A DNA stretch of 64,000 nt from Crocodylus rhombifer (lineage: Eukaryota > Chordata > Crocodylia > Crocodylidae). The position numbers and the translations under genes are program-made. Position 1 is the first letter of the stretch; each line of letters opens with the position of its first letter. The notes beneath the pieces are model-generated. The model worked only from the letters and a program-made list of their open reading frames with translations. It made no database searches and was not told the DNA's origin. Positions 1-11,533 of the stretch are shown piece by piece. The DNA lies in contig JAVSML010020426.1 of NCBI GenBank assembly GCA_038503035.1, positions 27,966-91,965 on the forward strand, in the 5' to 3' direction.

Positions 1-168
1 CCCTCTGTGCTGGTCTCTTTTCAACATGTCCAAATCCTCCTTGAAGTATGGGGCCCAAAACTGGATATAGTACTCTTGGTGAGCCTTCACCAGTGCTGAA
101 TAAAGCAGAAGAATTACTTCCCTTGATTTGCAAATGACACTGCTATTAATGGTGTCCTTCCACAGCAT
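1..168 (-). mobile_element. CR1 LINE fragment (ORF2 3' part)
   Basis: Read on the minus strand this encodes degraded CR1 ORF2 C-terminal sequence (an 'FWAPYFKEDLD'-like stretch). The match breaks off near 168 and the same type of sequence resumes near 815, so both pieces are probably one old element opened by the palindromic insert between them. It has several stops and is not translatable. Confidence 0.7.
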
Positions 169-300
169 CTGAGGAAGCAAGCTTCAGCTCACAAAAGCTT
201 ATGCTATATATATTTATCTACTTTGGTTAGTTTATAAGTGCAAATCTACCCTGCCTTCTACTCCTACTAACACAAGGGTGCACAGCTGGACCTGCGGCAG

Positions 301-734
301 ACTCCATTTCCCAGCAACCCCTGCCCGCCTCACTGCAGCTGGTTTCCATAGAGACCCCAGGAGTGGTGGGGCCATGACAGTGTGGGGCCAGGGTTTCCAT
401 GGACACCAGCCCAAGCAACACTGGCAGGGCACATGGCTGGGCAGGGAGCTGCTCTGGGGTCGGGATCTTGTGATGGTGACAGCGTGGGCCAGAGCTAGGG
501 CAAAGCTGCAATCTGCTGTCCACAGACTGCAGGCAGAGGATCATGGCTCTGAACCATGCTGTCACCACCACAAAATCCTGGTCCCAGCCCCAGCCCTGGA
601 GCAGCACCCTGCCCAGCACCACTCAGGCTGGTGTCCATGGAAAACCTGACACCGCGCTGTCACCGCCCCACCACTCCTGTGGTCTCTCTGAAAACTGGCT
701 GCAGCGAGACAGGCAGGGGTTGCTGGGAAATGGA
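301..734. mobile_element. palindromic foldback element
   Basis: The block 301-411 is closely matched by the reverse complement of 626-734, for example ATTTCCCAGCAACCCCTGCC at 305-324. Weaker complementarity continues inward almost to the centre near 500-540, so nearly the whole 430 bp can fold on itself. It sits between two parts of a CR1 element. Sequence at 169-300, including a small hairpin-like stretch at about 165-205, and at 735-815 may belong to the same or another insertion; I could not define outer ends or a target duplication. Open frames here are by-products of GC-rich sequence. Confidence 0.6.
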
Positions 735-814
735 TTCCACCACAGGCCCGATCTGGCCCATGGGTTGGCCTTCGTCTGCCTCTGGTCTACTCTAACTCCT
801 ACATCCTTCTCTGC

Positions 815-1860
815 AGTCTACCCACTCATTCCCCAGTCTGTATTTGTGTATGCAATTAGTCTGTTCCCAGTGCAAGATTCTGCACTTGCCCTTGCTGAAT
901 CTCATCTTATTGACTGTGGACCATTTCTCTAGTCTAGTCTACCCAGGTCATTCTGAGTTCTATCAAATCCTTTGGAGTATCTGCAATTCCACTCAACTAG
1001 GTGTCATCCACAAATCTGTTAAGTGTGTACTTGATCCCATCATCTAAATAATTAATGAGCATATTAAAAAGTACTAGACAAAGAAGAGATCCCCTGGGGA
1101 ATCTCATTTGATATCTCCTCCCAAAGAGAAACTGAGTAATTGATGACAACTCATTGAGTATGATGATCCAACCACTTATATATCCACCTCGCAGTAGTTT
1201 CATCAAGTCTATTTTCATAGTTTCATAGTTTCTAGGGTTGGAAGGGACCTGAGTAGATCATCTAGTCCGACCCCCCGCCAAAGCAGGAAACAATACTGGG
1301 GTCAAACAACCCCCGCAAGATGTTCATCCAACCTCCTCTTAAAAACTCCCAGGGTAGGAGCCAGGACCACCTTCTATTTTCTTTGTTTGTTAAAGAGAAA
1401 ATCATGAGAGACAGTGTCAAAAGCTTTGCTAAAGTCAAGGTTCACTGTTTCACTGCATTCACTGTTCTCCCCACATCCACAGAGCCTGTCACCTCATCAT
1501 AGATGGAAATCAGGTTGGTCAGGCATGACTTGCTCTTGGTGAATCCATTCTAGTTGGTCTTGATCACCTTGTTCTCCTCTAGATGTTTCACAGTAGATTA
1601 TTTGAGGACCTGCTCCATGAACTTCCCAAGTATTCAGGTCAGGATGACCTGAATACCCCAGCTCTTCCTTATCTTTTTTAAAGATGGGGATTATACTTAC
1701 CCTTTTCTAGTCAATGTAACAGAAATGATACTGAGATATGAGTTTGTTTATCAATGCCCTGATTTTACATGTATTAAGAGCAATTAAGAGTTTGTCCTGC
1801 AGATGAAAGCCAGCTGGTCTGATAACAAGTTATCCATTACATTGAGAGTAAACAGATGAG
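815..1860 (-). mobile_element. CR1 LINE fragment (RT region), interrupted
   Basis: Minus-strand degraded CR1 reverse transcriptase and C-terminal coding sequence, continuing the fragment at 1-168. The order of recognisable blocks, with C-terminal coding at low coordinates and the RT N-terminal region ('PIFKK'-like) near 1670, fits minus orientation. A short CR1 tail at 1217-1372 interrupts it. The upper boundary near 1860 is approximate. Confidence 0.7.
1217..1372 (-). mobile_element. CR1 3' tail, nested, with 9-bp target duplication
   Basis: A severely 5'-truncated CR1 copy of 156 bp. It carries the 3' motif TTTCATAGTTTCATAGTTTC and the conserved 'GGTTGGAAGGGACCTGAG' block. It is flanked by TCTATTTTC at 1208-1216 and again at 1373-1381. 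Removing the insert and one copy of the 9-mer restores continuous sequence in the surrounding CR1. Confidence 0.85.
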
Positions 1861-2648
1861 AAACAGGTAGACTAGACACAGAGCAAAGGGGAGAGGTTCA
1901 CTTGGTAACAGCTGGAGAGACAAAATAGGAGAACAGAAGAAGGCCTACTTTTTTAACTCAGCTATTTGGGTGGGTGGATGGGATGCCAGCATTATTTTGC
2001 CTACAGCATCAGTGTACCTAGGACCTAGCTCTTCCTTCTCAGTTAAACCCAGCTCTTTCCTTCTCACCCCAGACATCACCCATGCCCTTAGAGCTGTCTC
2101 TAGATGTTTCTCTACCTTTGTACTTACTTTCTCATCCTTACAAAAGAAAGCAATTCTTCCTTTTGTTTCTTGTGTTTCTTGGATAATAGTAATAATCCTT
2201 ATTTCTCTGTGTGGTATACTCAAAATAAACAGCTTTGAAAATGGAATTAAATGCTTCAGCTTCTCTTTGCCTATTAATCAATTTCAACAGCTGTTTACTG
2301 CTTTGTGTAGAACAAAGCAACAGAAATCATCCCTTAATATGCACACACTATGAAAATTATTTTCATAATAAAGGGTTGCCACTCAATCAGTGTGGGTAAA
2401 GCAAAAAAAAAGACTGATGTGAGGAAAATTTATGATAAACTGTGTGACGCCTGAATGGAAAATATGACAATACTTTTCATGACAGGAAATTGGTTTAAGA
2501 ACAATAAAAAAAAAACCTTAAGGGAATACAATGTTAAAATTGTGTAGTTAAACACTCACAAGGCAAGAAATATGTCAGTCAAGGATAGATGCTCAACCTT
2601 TACTCAGCCCTTTTGTGCTCATTCAAGATGATACAGTGTTTGATTACA
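1861..2648. other. non-coding, no recognised feature
   Basis: AT-rich intergenic or intronic-type sequence with short A runs. I recognise no exon, RNA gene or transposon in it. Confidence 0.5.
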
Positions 2649-3071
2649 CAAGGGCTGTCCAACTGGTGGGACACAAGGGACTCATATATGGCCTGAAGGC
2701 TCCTGCCCATACACCACTGTTCCCATTGTGGCTGCCACTACAGTGGCTGGGTCTCCAGATTCTGCCTTTCTCCTCCAGCTTCTGCTTCCTGCCTTCCTGC
2801 TCCTGCTCCTCTTCTGGGGGCAAGCCAAGGTGATACAGTGGAGGGGACCATGCTGTTCACATTCCACACGTGTGCAGAGAGGGGTCTCTTCATGCTCTGT
2901 GCATGACTGGGAAAGGAGCTGGGTTGCATTCATGCTTGGGACTGGGACTGGGCTGCCTACGCAGTGCTGGGGGATGGGGGAAGAGGAAAGGGAGAAACCC
3001 AGAAGGGTGGCTGATGAGCCTGTACCCACACGGGGTATGGTCCCCTACCACCCAGATGTTGGACAGCCCTG
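2649..3071. mobile_element. hAT-like non-autonomous DNA element
   Basis: The ends are inverted: CAAGGGCTGTCCAAC at the left and the complement of CCAGGGCTGTCCAAC at the right. GATTAC lies beside both ends, an imperfect remnant of a target duplication. The interior is GC-rich and non-coding. The end shape is that of hAT-superfamily MITEs. Confidence 0.6.
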
Positions 3072-3364
3072 GATTACTTGATCAAATATTATTAAAATAT
3101 ACATTAATACATAATAATACATCAATGATCATTGTATTACAAATCCAAATTAACAGAGAATACAACGGCAATGTATTTGGCCTTTTAACAGCCTTTTCTG
3201 TCTTGTGAGTGTTTACCTATTAAACCTATACTAATATTAGATAGAACCTAATAGGCAAGATGCTGATTGCCTCATTTAACATCTGTAAAGGAGACTTGAT
3301 GGCTCAGTCCTCACAAAAAAATTAAGCTGCAGCTAGACATCTAATAAAGATTATCTGGATTACA

Positions 3365-4772
3365 AAGGGGGCAAACTGAGGGAAGGCTGAATGAATTCAA
3401 GTCAGCAGGACCAGAAGAACTTCATCCTAGGGTACTGAAGGAACTGGTAGAGGAGATCTCAAAGCCCTTCACAATTATTTTCATGAAGTCATAAGAGACA
3501 GGCTAGGTACCAGAGGATTGGAAAAGGGCCAGTGTAGTGCCCCTCTATAAAAAAAGGCAAAAAGGAGGACCCAGGGAACTACAGACTGGTTAGCCTCACT
3601 TCAATAAAAAAAATCTGGAGGTGGAAAGGCTGATCACAAGCAGCCAGCATGGATTTATGAAAAACAAATCATACCAAACAAAGTTAATCTCCTTTGACAA
3701 AGTAACTACTTGGGTGGATGAAGGGAATACTGTGGATATAACATAGCTGGACTTCAGCAAGGTTTTTCACAAGGTCCCACATGACCTTCTCATACACAGA
3801 TTGGAGAAATGTGGGCTAGGTAAAACTACTATAAGGTGGACAGATAAGTGGCTCAATAGCTGCAAGCAAAGGGTAATTATTAATGTGTCTATGTCAAAAT
3901 GGCAGGAGGTTTCAAGTGCCATTCCACTGGTGTCTGTCCTGGACTCAATGCTGTTTATTGTGCTTATTAATGATTTGGATGCTGGGACAGAAAGCTTCTG
4001 GAGCAAGTCTGTGGATGACACAAAACTGGAAAGGATGCAAACACACTGGAGGATGCAAGTGCAATTCAGAAGTATCTCAACAGATTAGAAAGCTGTGTGA
4101 GAGCTAACAGGGCGAAGTGCAATGCAGACAAATGCACGGATTCCTTGGGAGGAATAATAAAAAACACAGATATAAAATGGGTAACGCCTCATTAAGATGA
4201 CAGTCCTATGGAAAAGGTCTTAGGAGTCTTAGTAGACCACAGACTTGATATGGGTCTGCACTGTGATGCAGCTGCACAAAAGCTGAATGTTTTTGGGCTG
4301 CATCAATTGAAGCCTTAGATGCTAGACATAGGAGGTGATACTGCCTCTCTACTTGGCACTGGTTAGACCTCATCTGGAGTACTGTGTTTTGAAAAGGATG
4401 TGGAGAAGTCAGATAGGGTCCAGAGACAGGCAACTAAGATGATCAAGAGCTTGGAAAGCAAGACATATGAGGAGAGGCTGAAGTGTTCAACTTGTGGAAT
4501 GTATGCTTAAGAGGCGACATGACAGCAGGGTCATAAATACTTGAAGGTTGTCATAAATAAGAGGGAAAATACCTTTTCTCTCTGGCTGCAGAGGGGAGGA
4601 TGCAGACCAATGGCTTGAAGTTTCAGCACCAAGTTTAGACTGGATATCCAGAAAAACTTCTTCACTGTTAGAACAGTGAAATAGTGGAGCAGACTGCCTA
4701 GGGAAGTTGTGGGCACTCCATCACTGGAGGTGTTCAAGAAGAGGCTGGACAGCCACTGGTTGGGATAGACAC
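3365..4772 (+). mobile_element. CR1 LINE, 5'-truncated, degraded
   Basis: Plus-strand CR1 ORF2 from the start of the RT domain to the C-terminus. Recognisable pieces are a 'DPGNYR' block near 3565, a degraded palm block around 3740-3790, a remnant of the catalytic FADD motif near 4015 ('VDDTKL'), and the 'FFTVRTVK' C-terminal block near 4660. Frameshifts and stops occur throughout. The element ends near 4772 at the usual 'GHPLVGID'-like C-terminus. Confidence 0.85.
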
Positions 4773-6929
4773 AGCTATGCCTATGTTCTACTATGAGTAT
4801 TTCCCATGCTTCTGGACTTCACTGGTTGCTGCTTTACCCACTCCCCCACATTCTGCTACATGTGTCAGAGTACTTTTATACCTTTCCAGAGGCACTGGGT
4901 GTTGGCTACAGTCAGGCCTGGGAACTCTGACTGGAGTGTGCCAATGCTCCTACTGGGAACAAACCTGGAGGTTCCTGGCTAGACAGTCATCTCCATGGGG
5001 CATATCCAGTGTACGGGTGAGATGTTTGACACCCCTGACTTAAATAAATCAGTATGGAAATGTATAATTAGCGTATGGATAATTAGATCAATATCAAATT
5101 ATATGAATGTCAGCTCCTAGATATAACTGTTACAATGTTAACCCTGTTTCATTTGTGGTGAGAGTTAGGTGCCTAACGTACATTATTTCCAACAAGCAAG
5201 TGGGGAGGTGGGGGGTAAAGGGGTGGTAGGAGTAGCAAGTCTCAAACTCTCCCAGAACACCTTATGAGGAACATTTATATATGCGCTTTTCCTCTCTCAA
5301 TCTTGTTCCTGCTGGCAGCTTTACAAATAAATTCCCTGTCCCTCTCTCAGATCATTGTTGTGTGTAAGTAAAGCATACCATTTTGAGTGTCTGTTTACAC
5401 TTTGCTTCTCACAGGAAAGAGGTGCTAATGGAGCCTTAAAGAAACAGCTTTCAAGGTTAATTGAGGACAGGGAGGTTGGGGGGGGTCATAACATTTTGTG
5501 CTGAGACACCCTGGGGCATAAATTACAGAGTAATTTACAGAGTAGAGTTCATCATAAGTTACAGATCCCCCTTGCAAGAAGCCGTGCGTGTGCGCAGAGG
5601 GAATTGGGGGGGGGTGGAGTTGCAGTTTACCCTGGATGCTGGAAGACCTGTCCAAATGCCAAACGTAACTGCCAGATGTACTGCTCCCACTGCCAGTGGC
5701 CCTGGGAATCAGTGATATCTGGTATCTGGTGATGGCAGTGAGTGGCAATGTCTGCAGTAGAGGCTGCATTGATACTTTCCCCACACGAGTCTGAGGCTGA
5801 TGAGGAGATGTGAACCCACATTAAGCCCCTGGCTGCTGGCCATGCCAGCACACTCCACCACAGCAGTGGCTCTAGCTGCAATGATAGGGCTTTTTGCTGC
5901 AGCCCAGGTGGCACCATGGGAGGAGCCCATTGCAGCTGGTGGAGTGTGGCTTATGGACCAATTGAAGTCTGACACCCCTGACTTAAGTGGATATGAGTTA
6001 AGGTTGTTCCCAGGGTGTCTTGATTGTAATTATTTCATACCACCCCTGTTTTCTCCAAAGAGATGTAAAAGAAAGTCACTGAGGAACGTCAGTTCACTAA
6101 TTCTAAAGAAGTAAACAAAGGAAGCTGGCAAACTTTAAAAGGTACACATTTACCAAGCTGTACTCACTGTCCTCAAAGATATGAGAGGTACCAGGCACCC
6201 TCATAACCCACTGAAGTTAAGGAGAAGGTCAATACTTATAATGAGGGCCTAAGTGAACATTCACAGCCTTTGGGTTTTATTGTCTAAGATCAATGCCTTT
6301 ATGACATGCACCTACTCTATTAGAAAGTTGCTCTCTGATTTTTTTCAGCACTAATAACTTTGCTTCATCAAAACCAGCTTTTTCCCCCAAGAAACTACAG
6401 AAGACTGGTGACGAGCATGGACCAGATTTTAAAAGACATTTTGGCATCTAAAGATGCACATAGGGGCCTAGTGAGATTTTCAGAAGTGCTTGGGAAAGGG
6501 ATAGATGCCTGGAAATTAAAAAAAAAATTTGACTGGGCTTTTTTCTGCCTTTCTAAAACTGACTGTATGCCCATGTTCTGTTTTATGTCCTGTTCCAAAC
6601 TACCAACACTTTTGCTATAGCTATGCCTAACCAAATAATGTGGTCATTTTGTACTTTTTGCTGATCTTTTTAATAGGAAAAGGATTTTTACTCCTAACCA
6701 AACTGACTGTACTGATTTACTCGGTTCTGAACACTAGGGGTTCATACAAAGTTAATCAAATCCCAGGGTAGATCTTTGCATATGGTATAGGTAACTGATA
6801 TATAATCCTTATAAAATAATGGCTCTGCAAAAAAATATTCCTAAATACTTCATATTACAACAGCAGTACTCTACCTGCTGGATCAACGTACAATACCCCC
6901 TGTATTGTGTGTTAAAGGGAACTATACAA
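4773..6929. other. non-coding; two hAT-like right ends
   Basis: Mostly unclassified. TGACACCCCTGACTTAA occurs twice, at about 5027 and 5970. Its complement (CAGGGGTGTCA) has the form of a hAT terminus, so truncated DNA elements probably end here. Their left ends were not found. A G-rich tract lies at 5200-5235. I see no exon. Confidence 0.4.
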
Positions 6930-7086
6930 TAGGGCTGTGTGAAGCTTCGGGTGCTGATTTGATTTGGAGGAGAGTTGGCCTGATTTGGCAGCCAAATCTC
7001 CGAACTGAATTGGGAAACCAATAAAAAGGTCCAAACCAATTCAAAGCTCTCCAAATTGATTTGCCACGAGTCCTCAGAAGCCCTAG
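6930..7086. mobile_element. short hAT-like fragment (TAGGGCTGTG family)
   Basis: It starts TAGGGCTGTGTGAAGC and ends with GAAGCCCTA, a short inverted terminus. The first 14 bases resemble the left end of the element at 17119-17851. No convincing 8-bp duplication was seen, so this may be a deleted or eroded copy. Confidence 0.45.
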
Positions 7087-7959
7087 ATACTACTGTGGAT
7101 GTTGTTACACATAAACCTATGGGTGCAGGAACAGAATGCTAAGTTGTGCTCAAGTCATTTTGGGGGGATTTATACAAAACATGTAATGTAGGCAACCAAT
7201 CTGAATGCCTACACATCCAGAAAAGAATAGAATGCAGCTCTAAGTAGCCAACCTTCCCTGCACTCTGACTCAGACTGTGATCCATTAGAGTACATTTAAA
7301 TTACAACTAACAACAGAAATAAAAATCAGGCGAATAAATGGATTAAGTTTCAAGATGAACTGTTAATCACAGGCCTGATGTGTCATATTGATAACACACA
7401 AAAACTCTGTCCTAATCGAACAGCTTGCTAATTTTCTTATTATTTTGTCATTTTTTTACTTCTAGAAGTAGCTTTATATACCTGTGTTTAACAAGAGTAA
7501 AACCACCACTCATCAAGCTCACAGAAATCTGTAAAGGAAGTTCTCTGAAAATGCAGAGAAAACAACATGGAGATTCCAGTCATTCATAATAGTTATATCT
7601 GTAGAAACAGATGTCAGATGCAGCAAAAGGCTTTCAAAGGGAGTACTCTCTTTCACAACATAATACCACACTAGCTTCAAATTAAATCAACATGCCCATA
7701 TACTATTGTAAAGTACTATTCTCCTTTTAAAGCTAATGGTCATTATGTAGCTGCTACCCTGGAGATTAGTGAGGGCTTCATAATATTTTCTTCTATTATG
7801 ATTTCTAGGTTTCGGGGGGGGTGTTAGTTTTGGAAATCCTGACAAGAAAAGGATTGAGGGCTCATGACAGATCTCATTTTAATGCTGTGGAAATGCAATT
7901 TGGGAGGGGAGGGGGTACATAAAAGTGAAAAACCAGAAGCAGGGAAAATGATCTTGCCC
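7087..7959. other. non-coding, no recognised feature
   Basis: AT-rich unique-looking sequence. No exon or transposon was recognised. Confidence 0.45.
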
Positions 7960-8420
7960 TGTGTTGTAAAATTGGTAAGACTTCCAGTAAAATTCTGTGT
8001 CTGGTTCGGGTGCCCATGCTTGAAGAAGAACCTGGAAATACTGCAGAAAGTTCAAAGAAGGGCCACAAACATACCGAGTGTTGAAAACCAGGCTTTAAGA
8101 ACCTCAATCTATACAGTTTATGGAAGTGTAGGTAAGATGAGAGCTGACTTGATGATTACATGTAGGTACTCACACACAGGAAGATTTCCAATAATGGGGG
8201 CTTTTCAACTTGGGTGACAAAGGCATCAGACAATCTAGTGACTTGAAAGTTAAAATAAAACAGTTGCATAGTGGTGAGGATAATTAAACACTAGAATGGT
8301 TTCCTCAAGGAAATGGTGGATTTACCATCACTTGGAATCTTTAGCAGGCAACCACCAACCCTTTCAATCATGGTGTACATATTAAAAGGTCTAGGTCAGA
8401 TACCCGATGAATTTGTTTGT
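7960..8420 (+). mobile_element. old CR1/L3-type LINE fragment
   Basis: Plus-strand translation in broken frames shows the CR1 C-terminal block: 'FCVWFGCPCLKKNLEILQ' followed by 'KVQRRATN' near 8050. A weak LPSLGIF-like block follows near 8320. It is strongly diverged and frameshifted, so older than the other CR1 copies. Confidence 0.6.
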
Positions 8421-8862
8421 GGCTGACAAACCCAATTTGAGAGCAACACAGCTTGTTACAAGTTTCACAGGTCCATATGTTGTCCGAGTTGGAGTCCAAG
8501 TTTACGGCGTGCTGCTTTCTTCTTTCTTGCTTTGTTTCCATCTTCTGCATCAAAGCCACTTCATGTTGAACTGCACCCAGTACACAGATGTTACCTCTAG
8601 ATCAGACAAGTTTCTGTACGCTCCTCCCAGCTTTCTACATTGATGTTGAACAAAATCATTTTTTCACACATCATGGTACCACTACAGAGGGCAACCCTAC
8701 TTCTTAGAGCTGTCTCAAATTTTGCTATACAAAATATTCTTGGAGATACGGTCTCTTCCCATTCTGCTGACATGGTCAATAGGTATCTTTTAAACATATA
8801 TAATTTAATTCAGTTTCTGGGAGAAATTCTACATTTCTGTGTAGATATCCATGGAGATAGAG

Positions 8863-9078
8863 CAAAGGCGGGCAATTATTTTGGGCAGAGGGCTGCTTAT
8901 TGAGTTTTGGCAAGCCATCAAGGGCCACAGGACAGGCAGCCCAGGGCAGATGAATATTAATTTTCTAATATTAATCAGCCCAGGGCAGATGAATATTAAT
9001 TTTTTAGGGGCCCACAGGCTGGATAAAATGGCCTGGCAGGCCACATCCAGCCCCCAGGCCGCATTTTGCCCACCCCTG
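8863..9078. mobile_element. hAT-like MITE, 216 bp
   Basis: Left end CAAAGGCGGGCAATTATTTT; the right end is the complement of CAGGGGTGGGCAAAATGCGG. Flanking octamers AGATAGAG (8855-8862) and AAGTAGAG (9079-9086) match at 6 of 8 positions. Inside, a unit of about 40 bp beginning CAGCCCAGGGCAGATGAATA is tandemly repeated from about 8938. It is non-coding. The end sequence recurs at 10741 and 34100. Confidence 0.75.
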
Positions 9079-9088
9079 AAGTAGAGAC

Positions 9089-9889
9089 TAGGGGTGTGCA
9101 AAGCGGGCAGTATTCAATTCGGATTTGGAATGATTTGGGGAAAACTGATTTGATTTGCTGATTTGGATCACTGCCCCAATTCGCTTCAGCTGAATCTCAA
9201 GATTCAATTCTGATTTGGAGAATCAGCAATTTGGCCACAGACACAGCTTTATAAGTTTTTTCTACATACCTTGAGGTACCAGGCGTGACTCATGAACGTT
9301 GAGATGGTGGGTCAGATAGAGAGTCCCACGGGAGCGTGAGGGGGTCCTCCATGTGCTTGGCAGCAAACCCGGAAGTGGACTGGAAGTACTTCAGGTCCAC
9401 TTCCAGGTCTGCTGCCAAGTGCACGGAGGACCCTGCCCCCTTACCCCTCCCCCAGCTCAGTGATTGGCATGGGGGACCCAGGGTGCCCCCCCAGATCCAG
9501 GAGGCACCAGTCACCAAGCCGGAGGGGTCCCCCACGCACTCTGCAGCAGACCTGAAAATGCACTGGAAGTACTTCTGGTCTACTTCTGGGTCCCCCATCA
9601 TGTGTGCGGGGGACACACCGCCTCCCTGCACTCCTCCGGGACACTCCATCCACCCCACCATCTCAGCATTCACAAGCCATGCTGGGTACTTTAAGGTACG
9701 TAGAAAAAACATATAAAGCTGTGTCTATCACCAAATCGTTGAATCTTTCCCAATCGATTCGAAGGCTTCCGATTCGATTTGGAGAGACTAACGGGTCTCC
9801 TGATTTGATTCAGATTCAGAGATTCAGCCACTGAATTGGGCCGAAACTCCTCTGAATCGAATCAGCGACAGAAGCTTTGCACACCCCGG
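9089..9889. mobile_element. foldback hAT element, 801 bp, perfect 8-bp TSD
   Basis: Ends TAGGGGTGTGCAAAGC and the complement of CCGGGGTGTGCAAAGC, flanked on both sides by GTAGAGAC (9081-9088 and 9890-9897). An 8-bp duplication is the hAT hallmark. The outer arms of roughly 200 bp are complementary: the stretch with CACAGCTTTATAAG (9241-9256) pairs with that at about 9709-9722. A second hairpin lies inside at about 9357-9420. There is no transposase, so it must have moved by a transposase supplied in trans. A truncated relative lies at 52933-53425. Confidence 0.9.
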
Positions 9890-10740
9890 GTAGAGACAAT
9901 CATGCTGCACAGCTATAATGGCCCTTCTGGCTTTGAAGGCTGTGAATCCGTAGTTATGAATCTCCTGGTTCATTCCCATAGAGAGAAAAGGAAACTTTAC
10001 ATCATCCCCTAAGTGTTGATACCACTTAAATCTCTAAATTAAAACAATGAGTATAATCATAATTGTAGACTTAAGGGCTTCAACCAGTCAGTTACAGGAA
10101 GGGTTTTTTCTCCAGTGCAAAATTGGCCAGATATATTCTTAGGTTTTTTGCTTGTCTTGGCAGCAGCATGGATGGTCATAGTTACAGAAAGGCTGGATGG
10201 AAACAGGTTAGGCCTGGATGTTTCTATAATAGTGCTTTGGTTTTCTATCTACTGTACAAATCACTTAATAAGGTTTTTTTACTTTCTTGTAAATATGTTT
10301 TGAGACTGGGAATGAAAAAACTCAGTATCTGTATCAAACAGCACTGCACTGCATAGATATTGAAGAATAATCACCTAATCATCTTAACACAATTTAGAAC
10401 AATATGCCAGGATTTTTGACAGCCTGGTATAAAGGTGTATTTTGAACGTACTGGTTACACCTCATGATTATTAAGGCAGCATCAACAGTCAAAAGATTAC
10501 TATAACAATAACAGCTTCTTGATGCGCTTAAGGGCAGCAAAAATCCTTGAAATTAAATTAAACTCTGCTTTGGGGAATGAGATTTCAAATGAGTAACTGC
10601 TTCACAGAGGTAGTGTTCTACAAAAGACATCTAAAACTGTATATAACCTGCTCCAACAGAATCTCCACCTTCATTATCACAAATTATTTTATTAAACATC
10701 TAGCTTCTATGCACTTTTATAAATCCCCATCATTTTAGAT
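9890..10740. other. non-coding with possible ancient CR1 3' UTR
   Basis: The stretch at about 10085-10215 (GGGTTTTTTCTCC...TTTTTTGCTTGTC) resembles the 3' UTR of old CR1/L3 elements in plus orientation, from memory of the family. The rest is AT-rich without recognisable content. Confidence 0.35.
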
Positions 10741-11525
10741 TGGGGTGGGCAAAATACAGCTCATGGGTCAGATCCAGTCTGCCAAGGGATTTTGTCTGGT
10801 TTGTGAGGGGTCCCTTAGTGCCACCTGGCCCAGGTGTGGGAGGCAGCCCAGGCCGTGACATGTACAGCCAGTCCAGCTGCCCTTGAAGCTGGACTTGCTT
10901 CCTGGCAGCCCCACTGGCAGTAGCTCCTTCTGGCTGCTACTGCCAGTCTCTGCCACCATCGCCAGACCTGCCACTGCCCTCCCACTGAAAGTCTCTGCAG
11001 CTGCTGCTGGTCAGGCACCCAACCCCAGCCCATCTGCCCCATACCCACAGCTGGGGGCACCAGATTAAGCGGGCAGGTGGGATCTGCATGGAGACTGGCC
11101 GGGAACTGTGCAGGCAGGGCATACAGCAGGGCGGATAAGATGGAGCCACAGGAGGGCAGGGACTGGCCTCTGGCAGCATGATGAGTCGGCAGGGCTGGGC
11201 TTACCAGGAGGTGACAGGACTGGGGCCCAGGGCAGAGTCATGATTCTCTTCCTGAATGCCCCTGCCTGCAGAACTGGCACCTGACACAGGGACATGTGGG
11301 GAGTGGATCACAGCTCTGCCCCAGGGTCCAGACCCATGCTGTCGCCGTCCCACGATCCTGCTCCCAATCCACCCGCAGCCCCATCCTATCTGCCTGGCCA
11401 AGCATGAGGCAGAGCCACTTAAGGAGTTTCAGTGAGCTGTTGCAGGCAGGGATGCTGATCCAGCCTGCAACAGCTCACCAAAACTCCCTAAGTGGCCCTC
11501 TGGCCCAAATTACTGACCACCCCTG
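10741..11525. mobile_element. hAT-like element, 785 bp, perfect 8-bp TSD
   Basis: It starts TGGGGTGGGCAAAATAC and ends GACCACCCCTG. TTTTAGAT flanks both ends (10733-10740 and 11526-11533). The interior is GC-rich, and a strong hairpin lies near the right end, where GAGCTGTTGCAGGC (11442-11455) pairs with its complement at about 11465-11478. The open frames on both strands are compositional and resemble no transposase. Confidence 0.85.
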
Positions 11526-11533
11526 TTTTAGAT

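Noticed and set aside
2728..3081. Leu-rich frame with a possible signal peptide
   Set aside because: It lies entirely inside a hAT-like element and has counterparts open on the other strand.
8926..9003. Direct repeats as a CRISPR-like array
   Set aside because: Only two tandem units of about 40 bp within a MITE; no spacers and a eukaryotic context.
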